Assembly: GCF_023507705.1 (NCBI RefSeq) | Contig: NZ_JALBGD010000002.1 | Span: forward strand, 62,001-126,000 | Direction of reading: 5' to 3' | Length of the DNA: 64,000 nucleotides | Origin: Stappia sp. WLB 29 | Lineage (GTDB): Bacteria > Pseudomonadota > Alphaproteobacteria > Rhizobiales > Stappiaceae | Shown here: one piece after another, positions 27,179-36,164 of the stretch | Numbering within the stretch: position 1 is the stretch's first letter | Layout: every line of letters begins with the position of its first letter | Program-made: the position numbers and the translations under genes | Notes under the pieces: model-generated | Databases searched by the model: none | Told to the model about the DNA's origin: nothing | Seen by the model: the letters and a program-made list of their open reading frames with translations, nothing else

Positions 27179-27633
27179 TCATGCTCGAGCGTCTGGTCAT
27201 GGAGTTGGGCCCATGGATCTGGTGGATCGGCGGTCTGCTCTTGCTCGGCCTCGAGGTTCTGGCGCCGGGAACGTTCTTTCTGTGGTTCGGGCTCGCGGCC
27301 ATCGTCGTCGGCACACTGGCGATCCTCGTCGAAATGCCGTGGCAGCTCGAGATCGTGCTGTTCGGATTGCTGTCGGTCGTCGCCGTCGTCGTCGGGCGTA
27401 TCTATATGCGCCGGCAGGGCACCGAGGGCGAGGAGGCCGGGCTCAACCAACGCGGTGCGCGCATGGTGGGCCGCGAATTCGTGCTGGCCGCGCCGATCTC
27501 GGGCGGGCAGGGCTCGGTCCGGGTCGACGACAGCGTCTGGCGGGTGAGCGGGCTCGACTGTCCGGCCGGCACGCGCATCCGCGTGGTCGGGGTCGACGGA
27601 AGCACGCTGGTGGTCGCGCCCGTCGAGGGCTGA
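27175..27633 (+). CDS. NfeD-like protein (short form)
   Basis: A 152-residue membrane protein with two to three N-terminal helices ([23 protein letters not shown] is the conserved opening) and a C-terminal OB-fold domain of about 65 residues ending [16 protein letters not shown]. It lacks the ClpP-like serine protease domain of long NfeD proteins. It partners the QmcA-like SPFH protein encoded immediately upstream with a 4-bp overlap. Confidence 0.9.
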   Translation: MIMLERLVMELGPWIWWIGGLLLLGLEVLAPGTFFLWFGLAAIVVGTLAILVEMPWQLEIVLFGLLSVVAVVVGRIYMRRQGTEGEEAGLNQRGARMVGREFVLAAPISGGQGSVRVDDSVWRVSGLDCPAGTRIRVVGVDGSTLVVAPVEG

Positions 27634-27682
27634 CCGGCAAGCGTGCCTCAACGACTTGTCACAACAAGTGCAAGCAATGCGA

Positions 27683-27708
27683 AAGGGCCGGGAATTCCCG
27701 GCCCTTCG
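27683..27708. terminator. intrinsic terminator between nfeD and motB-like genes
   Basis: AAGGGCCGGG, loop AATT, CCCGGCCCTT, a perfect palindrome between two convergent genes. The 3' flank is TTCGTCGTGTTCGG, so the U-run is short. The minus-strand flank is TTCGCATTGC. Confidence 0.65.
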
Positions 27709-27750
27709 TCGTGTTCGGTTGCGCCTTCCTGCCGCCGGCCGGCCCTAGCC

Positions 27751-28602
27751 TTAGGGATTGTGGCCGAGCGGGATCGGCGGTTCCTCGCGCATCAATAGGA
27801 TGCCGATGCGCCGGTTGGCGGCGAGATAGGGATCGTTGGGGAACAACGGCTCGCTGTCGGACTTGCCGACGACGCCGTAGAACCGGTCGGCGGGCACACC
27901 GTATTCGGTTAGGATCTGGCGTGCGGCATTCGCGCGGTCGGCCGAAAGTTCCCAGTTGGTGTAGCTTGGATTGATCGCGATGCCGCCCGACGTGGTGTGG
28001 CCGGTGATCTGGATGCGGTTCGGCATCCGGCCGATGACCGGGGCCATCTTCGCCAGCAGCCGGCGGGTCAGCTCGTACGGATATTTCGAGCCTTCCGGGA
28101 ACATCGAGCGGCCGTCCTGGTCGACGAGGCTGATGTTCAGGCCCTCCTCGGTCTCCTCCAGGATGATGTTGGAGGAGATCTCGGTGATGTCGGGCATTTC
28201 CTGCCAGGCTTGGCGCAGGGAGGCCGCGGCGGTGGCGAACTGGCGCGGATGCTCGATGTCCGACTCGCGCACGTCGTGGGTGTTGGCTTCCGGGCCCTGC
28301 TTCAGGCGCTGCTCGTGGCGTTCCTGCGAAAAGTCGGAATCCACTTCTTCGGGAACCTGACTGACGTCTTTCATATAGTCGCGGACCGGGATGCCCTCGA
28401 CCTCGATGATGCCGGTGCGCCGGGAGGTTTCCTTGACGCCGAAGGCCTCGCGCATCGAGCCGGCGACGATCTGCAGCTTCTGCTTGTCCTGGATCGAGAA
28501 GGAGATGATCAGCACGAAGAAGCACACGAGCAGGGACATCAGGTCGGCGAAGGTGACCAGCCATTCCGGGGCGCCGCCGCTTGCGTTTTTCTTTCTGGCC
28601 AT
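27751..28602 (-). CDS. MotB-family stator protein with OmpA-like domain
   Basis: A 283-residue inner-membrane protein. One N-terminal helix contains the proton/ion-binding aspartate (Asp20 in TFADLMSLLVCFFVL) that defines MotB/PomB. A linker follows, then an OmpA-like peptidoglycan-binding domain (about 165-275) with the ITGHTTSGG and LSADRANAARQIL blocks. It anchors a MotA-type ring to the wall. Preceded 40 bp upstream by the matching MotA-type gene. No other flagellar gene is nearby, so it could be a flagellar stator encoded apart or a stator of another ion-driven complex. The arrangement (MotA then MotB, same strand) is standard. Confidence 0.88.
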   Translation of the reverse strand: MARKKNASGGAPEWLVTFADLMSLLVCFFVLIISFSIQDKQKLQIVAGSMREAFGVKETSRRTGIIEVEGIPVRDYMKDVSQVPEEVDSDFSQERHEQRLKQGPEANTHDVRESDIEHPRQFATAAASLRQAWQEMPDITEISSNIILEETEEGLNISLVDQDGRSMFPEGSKYPYELTRRLLAKMAPVIGRMPNRIQITGHTTSGGIAINPSYTNWELSADRANAARQILTEYGVPADRFYGVVGKSDSEPLFPNDPYLAANRRIGILLMREEPPIPLGHNP

Positions 28603-28642
28603 GATGCACCGGTCTCCGTCGCGTGAGGTGTCGTGCCGTGGA

Positions 28643-29410
28643 TCAGGCGGCTTCCGCGAACTCGGCGCGGGCCTTTTCCGGCAGGTAGGCGATCAGCATG
28701 TCGCGGATCAGGGCCGGGCTCTTGTTCTCGCGGATCTGCAGGATGCCGTCGATCACCAGGGTCTGGTTGACCTCTTCCGTCTCGAATTTCGAATCGAGCT
28801 TGTCGACCAGCGGCAGGCAGACGACGTTGGCGATCAACGCGCCGTAGAGCGTCGTCAGCAGCGCGATGGCCATCGACGGGCCGATGGTCGAGGGGTCGTC
28901 CATGGTCGCGAGCATCTGCACCAGGCCGACCAGGGTGCCGATCATGCCGAAGGCGGGCGCGGAATCGCCGAGCGCCTTGAAGATCTTGCGTCCTTCCTGC
29001 AACCGGTCGAGATAGAGGTCGCGGTCGCGCTCCATGGCGTCCTTGATGAACTCGCCCTCGTACCCGTCGGCGATGTATTGCACGCCCTTGGCCAGAGTCG
29101 GATCGCTCACCTCGACATTCTCAAGTCCCAGCGGTCCGGATTTACGGACGATGTCGGCAAGGCTGCTGATCTCCTCGATCAGGTCGCGCGGATTGGATTT
29201 CTTGTGGGTGAAGGCGACCTTGCCGCCGGTTACGAATGCGCTGCCGATGCCGGCCAGGGGAAAGCGCACCAGGGTTGCCGCGGACGCACCGCCAATGACG
29301 ATCAAAATCGAAGGCATGTCGATGAATTGCGTGACATTGCCGCCGATGAAAATGGCGACGAGGACGACCGCAAATGCCGCAATGATGCCGATGATCGAAC
29401 CGAGATCCAT
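28643..29410 (-). CDS. MotA/PomA-family stator protein
   Basis: A 255-residue protein with four transmembrane helices: two N-terminal (about 3-45) and two in the C-terminal half (about 155-205). The cytoplasmic loop contains conserved charged residues, and the block PAFGMIGTLVGLVQML with the IGPSMAIALLTTLYGALIAN helix is the MotA/PomA signature. MDLGSIIG at ATG 29408-29410 is the PomA-like start; GGAGA lies ten bases before it. A TTG seven codons upstream is a weaker alternative. Together with the downstream MotB-type protein it forms a 5:2 ion-driven stator. Confidence 0.9.
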   Translation of the reverse strand: MDLGSIIGIIAAFAVVLVAIFIGGNVTQFIDMPSILIVIGGASAATLVRFPLAGIGSAFVTGGKVAFTHKKSNPRDLIEEISSLADIVRKSGPLGLENVEVSDPTLAKGVQYIADGYEGEFIKDAMERDRDLYLDRLQEGRKIFKALGDSAPAFGMIGTLVGLVQMLATMDDPSTIGPSMAIALLTTLYGALIANVVCLPLVDKLDSKFETEEVNQTLVIDGILQIRENKSPALIRDMLIAYLPEKARAEFAEAA

Positions 29411-29567
29411 GCCGTGCCATTCTCCGAACAAACCTGTGGTCCGGTCGTGGACCTGGAGGCGATCATAGGCAGGGCGTGGCTAATCAATCCCTAAAGGGAT
29501 AACGGGAAATTCGCTGCGCAATCGGAAAAAATCGCGAGGACGGGCGCTGCTTGGCATCAAGAATGCC

Positions 29568-30575
29568 TCAGGCGACACCGTGCCGCAGCAGATCGTGCAG
29601 GTGGATGATGCCGACCGGGCGGCCGTCCTCGACGATGAAGACGGCGGTGATCGAGGTCCGGTTGAGGAACTCCATCGCCGAGGCCAGCAGCATGTCGCCG
29701 GGGATCGTCTTCGGCGCGCGGGTCATGACGTCGCCGGCGGTCTTGTCGAGGAAATCGTGGCTGAGATGACGGCGAAGGTCGCCGTCGGTGATGATGCCGA
29801 CCAGCAGTCCGGCCTCGTCGACGATGCCGAGCACGCCGAAGCCCTTCTGGGTGATCAGCACGATGGCGTCGCGCATGGTCGTCGCCGGCGTCGCGAGGGG
29901 GAGTTTCTCGCCGCCATGCATCACGTCGCGGGCGTGCAGCAGGCTGGCGCCGAGCCGGCCGCCGGGGTGATAGACCTTGAAATCCTGGGCGGTGAAGCCA
30001 CGCGCTTCCAGAAGCGCAATGGCGAGCGCATCGCCCGTCGCCATCTGCAGGATGGTGGAGGTGGTCGGCGCCAGGCCGTGCGGGCAGGCCTCCTCGACCT
30101 TGGGCAGCGCCAGCACGATGTCGGCGGCCGTTCCCAGCGCGCTTTCGGCGCGCGAGGTGATGGCGACCAGCGGCACCTTGAAACGGCGCGTATAGGCGAT
30201 GGTCGCGGCCAGTTCCTGCGTCTCTCCGGACCAGGACAGCGCCAGCACCACGTCGTTGTCGGTGATCATGCCGAGATCGCCGTGGCTCGCTTCCGTCGCA
30301 TGGACGAAGGAGGCCGGCGTGCCGGTGGAGGCGAGCGTTGCGGCGATCTTGGCGCCGACATGGCCGCTCTTGCCGATACCGGTGACGATCACCCGGCCGC
30401 GGGCGGCGGCGATGGTCGCGACCGCGCGGGCGAAGGGCTCCGACAGGCCGTTGCCGAGTGCCGCCTTCAGCGTCGCCAGCCCCGCCGCCTCGGTCTCGAT
30501 CGTCCGCAGGGCGGAGGCACAGGCGTCCTGGCCGGCGCTGGCGGGGGAGGCGTCGAGGGCTAAGGGTGCGGTCAT
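29568..30575 (-). CDS. kdsD: D-arabinose-5-phosphate isomerase (KpsF/GutQ family)
   Basis: A 335-residue enzyme converting ribulose 5-phosphate to arabinose 5-phosphate, the first step of KDO synthesis for lipopolysaccharide. The SIS domain (about 40-185) has GIGKSGHVGAKIAATLASTGTPASFVHATEASHGDLG, with the metal/substrate His residues, and the sugar-binding SWSGETQEL. Two CBS domains fill residues 205-330. The ATG at 30573-30575 is chosen; the reading frame extends upstream without homology. Divergent from the outer-membrane barrel gene. Confidence 0.92.
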   Translation of the reverse strand: MTAPLALDASPASAGQDACASALRTIETEAAGLATLKAALGNGLSEPFARAVATIAAARGRVIVTGIGKSGHVGAKIAATLASTGTPASFVHATEASHGDLGMITDNDVVLALSWSGETQELAATIAYTRRFKVPLVAITSRAESALGTAADIVLALPKVEEACPHGLAPTTSTILQMATGDALAIALLEARGFTAQDFKVYHPGGRLGASLLHARDVMHGGEKLPLATPATTMRDAIVLITQKGFGVLGIVDEAGLLVGIITDGDLRRHLSHDFLDKTAGDVMTRAPKTIPGDMLLASAMEFLNRTSITAVFIVEDGRPVGIIHLHDLLRHGVA

Positions 30576-30755
30576 GAAGCGGATCCGGCCGTGTCGATGT
30601 TCGATTGCGCCCGTCTTACCCCTCAGCCGGGGGCTTTCGCAAGGGCGGCGGACGAAGCGCCGGCACGGCGTGCTCAACGCTCCGTTAACCTTAACAGACC
30701 ATTATCGTGGCCAAAGTAGGCCGCAGCCCGGCCGCATGTCGCTTCTGGATCGAGA

Positions 30756-32300
30756 ATGACACGGACCGCCCTTTCCGCTCTTGCCGTAGTGGCGCTGCTT
30801 TCCGCGCAGCTGCCCATGGCTGCGCGCGTCCAGGCGCAGGACACCGGTTTCGGGTCGGGCTCCGGTTCGGCGCCCGGCTCGGGTTCGCTGTTCGGCTCCG
30901 CGCCGCTGGGCGCGTCCACCGATGCCGGTTTCGACGGCGAGGCGGAGGACAGCGTCGACCCGCTGGGCCGCGAGGACGGCGTTTCCGCGCAAGGGCGCGC
31001 CGGCACCCGCGGCACGATTTCCGAGATCGGCCCGGGCGCGGGCGAGGAGCCGCAGGCGCTGGCGACCACCGGACGCGCCGAGCCGGTCCAGCCGTTTTCC
31101 GAGCGGCTGCGCGCGGTGCAGAGGCGCTCGGCGCTGGCCGGCGGCGGGCGCATCGCCAACACCGCCTATGCCGGCGACACGACGCGGGACGAGCCGCGCG
31201 GCATGCGCGTCGGCTCCTTCCTGCTCTATCCGGAACTGTTTACCGGCCTCGGCTGGTCGGACAACCGGGCGGGCGATGCCAACGGCGACAGCGGCGCGAC
31301 CTATCGCATCGCGCCGAGCCTCAGGGTACAGTCCGACTGGTCGCGCCACAGCCTCGGCATCAATTTCCGCGGCAGCTATACCGGCTATCCCGACAGCACC
31401 CTGGAGGCCGATCCCAACGTGTCGAGCGATGCCTTGCTGCGGCTGGAAGTCGGCGAGCGCAGCGAGATCGACATCTCGGGCAGTTACGGCCTGTCGATGC
31501 AGGACCGTGGCACGGCCGAATCGGCCGGCGGCGACCAGGAAATCCACACGCTCGGCGGTGGACTGGCGCTGCGCCGGGACCTCGGCCTCGTCGGTGCGGA
31601 GCTGCGCGGCGAGGTGGATGCGACCTATTACCAGGGCGCGGGCGGGGCGGCGGCCAATCGCGACCGCGACAATGCGCTGTTCACCGCGACCTTGCGCGTC
31701 GACGGCAATACCGGCGCGACGGTGACGCCCTTTGCCGAGGCGAGCCTGCTGGCCCGCCGTTATACGGATGCCTGTACCAACCTGGCGCTGTGCGAGGACC
31801 GCGATTCCTCCGGTTATGGCCTAAGAGCGGGTCTTGCCTTCGACAATGGCGGCAAGATCTCCGGCGATATCGCCGTCGGCTGGCGCAGCGAGACGCTGGA
31901 CGACGCCCGCCTGGCGCGGCTGGAGGGCATGACGGTGGACGGTTCGCTCGTCTGGTCGCCGACCCGGCTGACCACGGTGACGGCACTGGCCAATACCAGC
32001 TTCGCGCCGTCCTCGCTGGCCGGAACGCCGGGTTCGGCCGCCTATTCGGGCGACCTGCGGCTGGCGCACGGCTTCAGCGATGCGCTGAGCGGCGAGGTCG
32101 GCGTCGGCTACACCTGGCGCGACTATACCGGCCTCGTGCTCACCGAGCAGGAAGCGCGGGCAACCACCGCGCTGACCTGGGCGCTGACGTCCAACGTGGC
32201 GCTGCAGGGCCGTTACACATTCCGCCGCTTCATCTCGAGCAATGCGGGATCGAGCTACGATTCGAACACGATCGAGGCGGGGTTGAGATTCCGCCACTGA
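30756..32300 (+). CDS. outer-membrane beta-barrel protein (BBP2-like)
   Basis: A 514-residue exported protein. A signal peptide ends near VQA (residue 27). A Gly/Ser/Ala-rich low-complexity segment (about 30-100) leads to a barrel of alternating amphipathic strands from about 150 to the C-terminus, with repeated patterns such as LRLEVGERSEIDISGSYGLS, ending in EAGLRFRH, close to the usual C-terminal aromatic/basic strand of barrels. It matches the putative beta-barrel porin 2 type common near polysaccharide export genes. Function unknown; it could help export a surface polymer. Divergent from kdsD. Confidence 0.78.
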   Translation: MTRTALSALAVVALLSAQLPMAARVQAQDTGFGSGSGSAPGSGSLFGSAPLGASTDAGFDGEAEDSVDPLGREDGVSAQGRAGTRGTISEIGPGAGEEPQALATTGRAEPVQPFSERLRAVQRRSALAGGGRIANTAYAGDTTRDEPRGMRVGSFLLYPELFTGLGWSDNRAGDANGDSGATYRIAPSLRVQSDWSRHSLGINFRGSYTGYPDSTLEADPNVSSDALLRLEVGERSEIDISGSYGLSMQDRGTAESAGGDQEIHTLGGGLALRRDLGLVGAELRGEVDATYYQGAGGAAANRDRDNALFTATLRVDGNTGATVTPFAEASLLARRYTDACTNLALCEDRDSSGYGLRAGLAFDNGGKISGDIAVGWRSETLDDARLARLEGMTVDGSLVWSPTRLTTVTALANTSFAPSSLAGTPGSAAYSGDLRLAHGFSDALSGEVGVGYTWRDYTGLVLTEQEARATTALTWALTSNVALQGRYTFRRFISSNAGSSYDSNTIEAGLRFRH

Positions 32301-32433
32301 GGCATACTTGCCGACAGGGGCGGTGCGGCCGGCCTGTCGGTCCGGTCCGGAAATCCGGGGCGTCGGGGGGCGAGGGAACCGGGTCTGCACACCGCAAGCA
32401 GGCCGTTCCACCGGGAGACGATCAGGAGTGTCG

Positions 32434-33669
32434 ATGTTTTTGTTTCAGAGCCATGCAAGGGGGCCGGCCCGTACCGCGCGGCGGCTGGCCGGTGCGCTCG
32501 GACTTGCCCTGACGCTATGCCTGCCGGCCGGCGCGGCGATGGCCGATGCCGGCTTTACCCGCTGGGTCGAGGGATTCTGGTCGACGGCGCGGTCGGCCGG
32601 CGTGTCGCAGGCGACTTATCGCCGGGCGTTCCAGGGCATGACCCCGGACGAGGACACGATCCGGCTCATGAACCGGCAGTCGGAATTCGTGAAGCCGATC
32701 TGGGAATACCTGGACAGCGCCGTCTCCGATACGCGCGTCGAGAACGGCCGCCAGATGCTGGAGACCTATGCCCGCGAGCTGGCGGTGATCGAGAGCCGTT
32801 ACGGCGTCGAGCGCCACGCGGTCGTGGCGATCTGGGGCATGGAGACCAACTACGGCAACTTCATGGGCAAGCACTATGTGGTGCGGGCGCTGGCGACGCT
32901 GGCCTATGCCGCGCCGCGCCGGCGCGAGTTCTGGCAGCGCGAGCTGGTGACGGCGCTGCAGATTCTCGATGCCGGCCATGTCTCGCCCGACCGGATGGAA
33001 GGCTCCTGGGCCGGCGCCATGGGCCATACCCAGTTCATGCCCTCCAGCTGGAAGCAGTATGCGGCCGACTATGACGGCGACGGCCGGCGCGACATCTGGA
33101 CCAACATTCCCGATGCGCTCGCCTCCACCGCCAACTACCTGAAAAAACACGGCTGGCAGGGCGGCAAGACCTGGGGTTACGAGGTCGAGCTGCCGCGCGG
33201 CTTCGACTATACGCTGGCCGATACCGACCGCACGCTCGCCGACTGGTCGCGGATCGGGGTGCGCCGGCCCGGCGGACGCAACTTCCCGCGCCCGTCCGAC
33301 AATGCCGAGCTGGTGCTGCCGGCCGGGGCGTCGGGTCCCGCCTTCCTGATGCTGAAGAACTTCTTCGTCATCAAGCGCTACAACAACGCGACCGCCTATG
33401 CGCTGGCCGTCGGCCATCTTGCCGACCGGATCCGCGGCGGCGGACCGTTCGCCCGCCAGTGGCAGCGCGATGCCCTGCCGCTGTCGAAGCCGCAGGCGGA
33501 GGAACTGCAGACGCTGCTCAACCGGCGCGGCTTTTCCGTCGGCACGGCGGACGGACAGGTCGGTCCGGCAACCCGGCGCGGCATCCGGGCCTATCAGACG
33601 GCGGCCGGCCTGATCCCGGACGGCTATGCCTCGGTGGCGCTGCTGGAACATATCCGCAGCGGACGCTGA
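32434..33669 (+). CDS. lytic murein transglycosylase, MltB-like with peptidoglycan-binding domain
   Basis: A 411-residue exported enzyme. Signal peptide cleavage is likely after AMA (residue 37). The SLT/MltB domain (about 40-330) contains the catalytic Glu137 in AIWGMETNYGNFMG and the MGHTQFMPSSW block. A C-terminal PG_binding_1 domain (about 350-408) reads LQTLLNRRGFSVGTADGQVG. It cleaves peptidoglycan glycan strands, forming 1,6-anhydro products. AGGAG precedes the ATG. No lipobox, so probably soluble in the periplasm. Confidence 0.92.
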   Translation: MFLFQSHARGPARTARRLAGALGLALTLCLPAGAAMADAGFTRWVEGFWSTARSAGVSQATYRRAFQGMTPDEDTIRLMNRQSEFVKPIWEYLDSAVSDTRVENGRQMLETYARELAVIESRYGVERHAVVAIWGMETNYGNFMGKHYVVRALATLAYAAPRRREFWQRELVTALQILDAGHVSPDRMEGSWAGAMGHTQFMPSSWKQYAADYDGDGRRDIWTNIPDALASTANYLKKHGWQGGKTWGYEVELPRGFDYTLADTDRTLADWSRIGVRRPGGRNFPRPSDNAELVLPAGASGPAFLMLKNFFVIKRYNNATAYALAVGHLADRIRGGGPFARQWQRDALPLSKPQAEELQTLLNRRGFSVGTADGQVGPATRRGIRAYQTAAGLIPDGYASVALLEHIRSGR

Positions 33670-33673
33670 GCCG

Positions 33674-34363
33674 GTGAGGGACGGGGCCGCCTTCTTCGCC
33701 TGGCGGCATCTGGCGACGGCGCCCGAACGGGCGCCGGTGCTGCCGGACGGCTGCCGCGACGTGCTGGTGCTGCGCCCGGCGGGTGCAGCGCCTCGGGTCG
33801 TCCTGACCGAGTTCGACCTTCGCCCGCGCATCGCCGAGCTGGCGGCCGGAACGCTGATCGAGGGCTTTCGCCTGAGGCCGGGCGCCAGTGTTTCGCCGCA
33901 GGTTCTCGCGGAAATTGGCCGCAAGGCGGTGCAGGGCCCGGGCGAGGGGACGACGGAGATCCTCGGCAATGCGCTCAGTGATCCGCAGGGCGAAGACGGC
34001 GACGTCAGTGCCGCGATCCGTCTTCTGGCCGGGCCGGGCGAAAGCCTTGCCTCGGTCGCAAGCGGCCTCGGCGTGTCGCCGCGCTCGCTGCAACGGCGGT
34101 TCCGGGACAGGCACCTGCCGCCGCCCGATCACTGGCGCCTGCTGGGGCGGGCACGCAGGGCGGCCGGGCGGCTGTCCGGTGCCGCCGCGCTGGCGGAGAT
34201 CGCGGCGGAATGCGGCTTTGCCGACCAGGCGCACATGACGCGGGAATTCGTCCGCTGGTTCGGGACGAGCCCGGAGCGGCTGCGCCGCAACGCGGGCCTG
34301 CTGGGCCTCGCCTGTCAGCCGGCGCTCGGCAACTGGACCGGCGAGCAGATTTCCACCAGGTAG
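33674..34363 (+). CDS. AraC-family transcriptional regulator
   Basis: A 229-residue protein with a short N-terminal sensor (LPDGCRDVLVLRP opening, as in the group with DUF6597-type sensors) and a C-terminal AraC helix-turn-helix region: SLASVASGLGVSPRSLQRRFRD then IAAECGFADQAHMTREFVRWFGTSPERLRR. The start is likely GTG at 33674, only four bases past the stop of the transglycosylase, with no strong ribosome site, suggesting coupling. The 3' end overlaps the convergent VOC gene by 49 bp. A role in controlling that VOC gene is plausible. Confidence 0.8.
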   Translation: MRDGAAFFAWRHLATAPERAPVLPDGCRDVLVLRPAGAAPRVVLTEFDLRPRIAELAAGTLIEGFRLRPGASVSPQVLAEIGRKAVQGPGEGTTEILGNALSDPQGEDGDVSAAIRLLAGPGESLASVASGLGVSPRSLQRRFRDRHLPPPDHWRLLGRARRAAGRLSGAAALAEIAAECGFADQAHMTREFVRWFGTSPERLRRNAGLLGLACQPALGNWTGEQISTR

Positions 34364-34710
34364 CCGTTGGGATCGCCGACATAAGCGGTGGTCTGTCCCC
34401 ATTCCTCGCGGCGGGCGTCCTGCAGCAGCGTGGCGCCGGCCGTCAGCGCCCGCTCCAGGGCCGAGTCCACGTCGTCGGTCTCGAAGGCCAGCTCGAAGAC
34501 CGGCGCCTTCGCATCGGCAGCGGCCGGCGTCTTGCCGAGCTGGCGCATCAGGGACCTGGAGGAAAAGGCAAGGCGGGTCTCGCCGGTCGCCAGTTCGCCG
34601 TAATCCCCGCTGTCATGCAGGAAACCGCGGGTCAGCGCGAAGGCGCGCTCGTAGAAATCCATCGTCGCCGGGACGTCGTCGACATAGAGGATCGTGTATC
34701 TGAAGATCAT
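34315..34710 (-). CDS. VOC-family glyoxalase/dioxygenase-like protein
   Basis: A 131-residue protein with the vicinal-oxygen-chelate fold: MIFRYTILYVDDVPATMDFYERAFAL opens the first beta-alpha-beta-beta-beta unit and AYVGDPNGYLVEICSPV ends the second. Possible metal ligands include Glu in the C-terminal EICSP. It may detoxify an electrophile or bind an antibiotic; the substrate is not evident. GGAGAAG precedes the ATG. Convergent overlap with the AraC regulator gene. Confidence 0.83.
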   Translation of the reverse strand: MIFRYTILYVDDVPATMDFYERAFALTRGFLHDSGDYGELATGETRLAFSSRSLMRQLGKTPAAADAKAPVFELAFETDDVDSALERALTAGATLLQDARREEWGQTTAYVGDPNGYLVEICSPVQLPSAG

Positions 34711-34851
34711 GTTCTTCTCCGAAAAACGGGTGGAGGCCTGCTATGGCAAGGCTGGCGAGGCCCGTCTTGAAGGATCGCGACAGGCGGGCAGTTCCGGCCG
34801 TCCAAACGGAATCTGTTCCCTTCCTGCTGCAAGGGCCTTAAAATCGATACC

Positions 34852-36054
34852 ATGACGATCTTCGCGTCCATCTCCGGGAGCTGTTCAGACAGGCCCGTCC
34901 GCCCTTCGGCGCGCGGTCGTTTCCGGCTGGCCGCATTGGTGGCGCTGGTCACGGCATTCTGCCTGCTGCTGCCGGATCTACAACCCGGCAGAACCGCGGA
35001 TTTCGGTCCGGTTTCGGTGATGGCGCAGAACGGTCGGCCCATCGTCCAGCCGGGAGATTCGCGCGATTCAAGCTTCCATCCGCTGTCGCCGCTGCTGCGT
35101 CTGTTCGGCGTCGAGAACAGCCGGCGCCGCACCCGCATCCAGGAGCGCGAGCCGCGGCAGCGACTGCAGCCCTCGCGCGAGGCGGTCCGGCCGGTCGTCG
35201 TCGAGGTGCCGAAGGAGGCCGACGCGCGGGTGGTCCTGGTGGTCGGCGACGGGCTGGCCGGCGAACTGGCGGAGGGACTGGAGGCGGCCTATTCGGAAGT
35301 ACCGTCGGTGCGCGTCGACAGCCTGTCCATCGCCGATGCCGGCCTTGCAGGCGCGGGCGCGGCAACGCTTGGCGACCGGATCCGCGGCATCATCCAGGGG
35401 CGGCGCGTTGCGGCCGTCGTGGTGCTGATCGGCTCGCTCGACGTGCGCGACATCACGACGGAGACCGGCACTGCGCCGTTCCGCAGCCGGGAGTGGAACA
35501 CCCTTTACGGCCAGCGGATCGGCGATCTGGTCGGGGCCGCGCGGGCGCAGCGCACGCCGGTCGTCTGGGTCGGCCTGCCGCCGCCCAAGGGCGTCGCCCG
35601 GCGCAACGATTTCGCCCATATCAACACGGTCGCCAAGCAGCGCGCGGACGCCGCCAACGCCATCTATGTGGACGTGTGGGACGTGTTCCTCGACGAAAAC
35701 GGCGGCTACACTTCCTATGGTCCGGACGTGGAAGGCACGCGGCGGCAGCTGCGCTCGGCCGACGGTATCGGCTTCACCTGGCACGGCCGGCGCAAGATCG
35801 CTTTCTTCGCCGAGCGCTCGATTGCCCGCATCCTCGGCTCGTCCGGGGCCTTCGCCTTCGAGGGTGTCGAGGACGATCCCAATTTCATCGTGCTGACCGG
35901 GCGCCAGGGCGCGCCGGAAACGGTGCTGGCCGGCGGCGAGAACGCCAAGAACGCGCCGGTGGTCGACACGCCGCAATACCAGCTGATCGTGCAGGGCACG
36001 CCGATTGCGCCGCAGAGCGGCCGCGTCGACGATTTCCGCAGCGCCGCGCCCTGA
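34852..36054 (+). CDS. SGNH/DUF459-like protein with altered catalytic residues
   Basis: A 400-residue protein with an N-terminal hydrophobic segment (about 25-42) that may export or anchor it, a basic linker, then an SGNH hydrolase-like domain (about 125-325) of the DUF459 type. The first block reads VVLVVGDGLAGELAEGL, with Gly134 where the family nucleophile serine (GDS) is expected. The late block reads SADGIGFTWHGRRKIAFF, with Gly307 where the usual DGIHFT histidine sits; His311 is close by. It may therefore be a non-catalytic relative that binds a polymer, or use shifted residues. The ATG at 34852 lacks a strong ribosome site and the true start could be downstream. Confidence 0.75.
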   Translation: MTIFASISGSCSDRPVRPSARGRFRLAALVALVTAFCLLLPDLQPGRTADFGPVSVMAQNGRPIVQPGDSRDSSFHPLSPLLRLFGVENSRRRTRIQEREPRQRLQPSREAVRPVVVEVPKEADARVVLVVGDGLAGELAEGLEAAYSEVPSVRVDSLSIADAGLAGAGAATLGDRIRGIIQGRRVAAVVVLIGSLDVRDITTETGTAPFRSREWNTLYGQRIGDLVGAARAQRTPVVWVGLPPPKGVARRNDFAHINTVAKQRADAANAIYVDVWDVFLDENGGYTSYGPDVEGTRRQLRSADGIGFTWHGRRKIAFFAERSIARILGSSGAFAFEGVEDDPNFIVLTGRQGAPETVLAGGENAKNAPVVDTPQYQLIVQGTPIAPQSGRVDDFRSAAP

Positions 36055-36092
36055 CCGGCGGCCGCCGCCACGGGCCATCGCCCTCCGTGTAT

Positions 36093-36109
36093 TTACGTAA
36101 TTACCTAAT
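36093..36109 (+). promoter_or_regulatory. AT-rich palindromic segment before the chemoreceptor gene
   Basis: TTACGTAA immediately followed by TTACCTAA and a T-run, an AT-rich stretch in a GC-rich intergenic region 60-70 bp before the chemoreceptor ATG. Likely promoter or operator; the sigma factor cannot be told. Confidence 0.35.
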
Positions 36110-36164
36110 TTTTCACGTTTTTCGGGAAACCTGACGACGTCGCAACGCAGTCCAGGTCCCGAAC

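Noticed and set aside
27654..27669. ACTTGT/ACAAGT inverted repeat after nfeD
   Set aside because: Short, located between a stop codon and a terminator, and without an obvious target promoter.
30660..30710. TTAACC...TTAAC near kdsD considered as a CtrA site
   Set aside because: The spacing between the TTAA halves is two bases, not seven.
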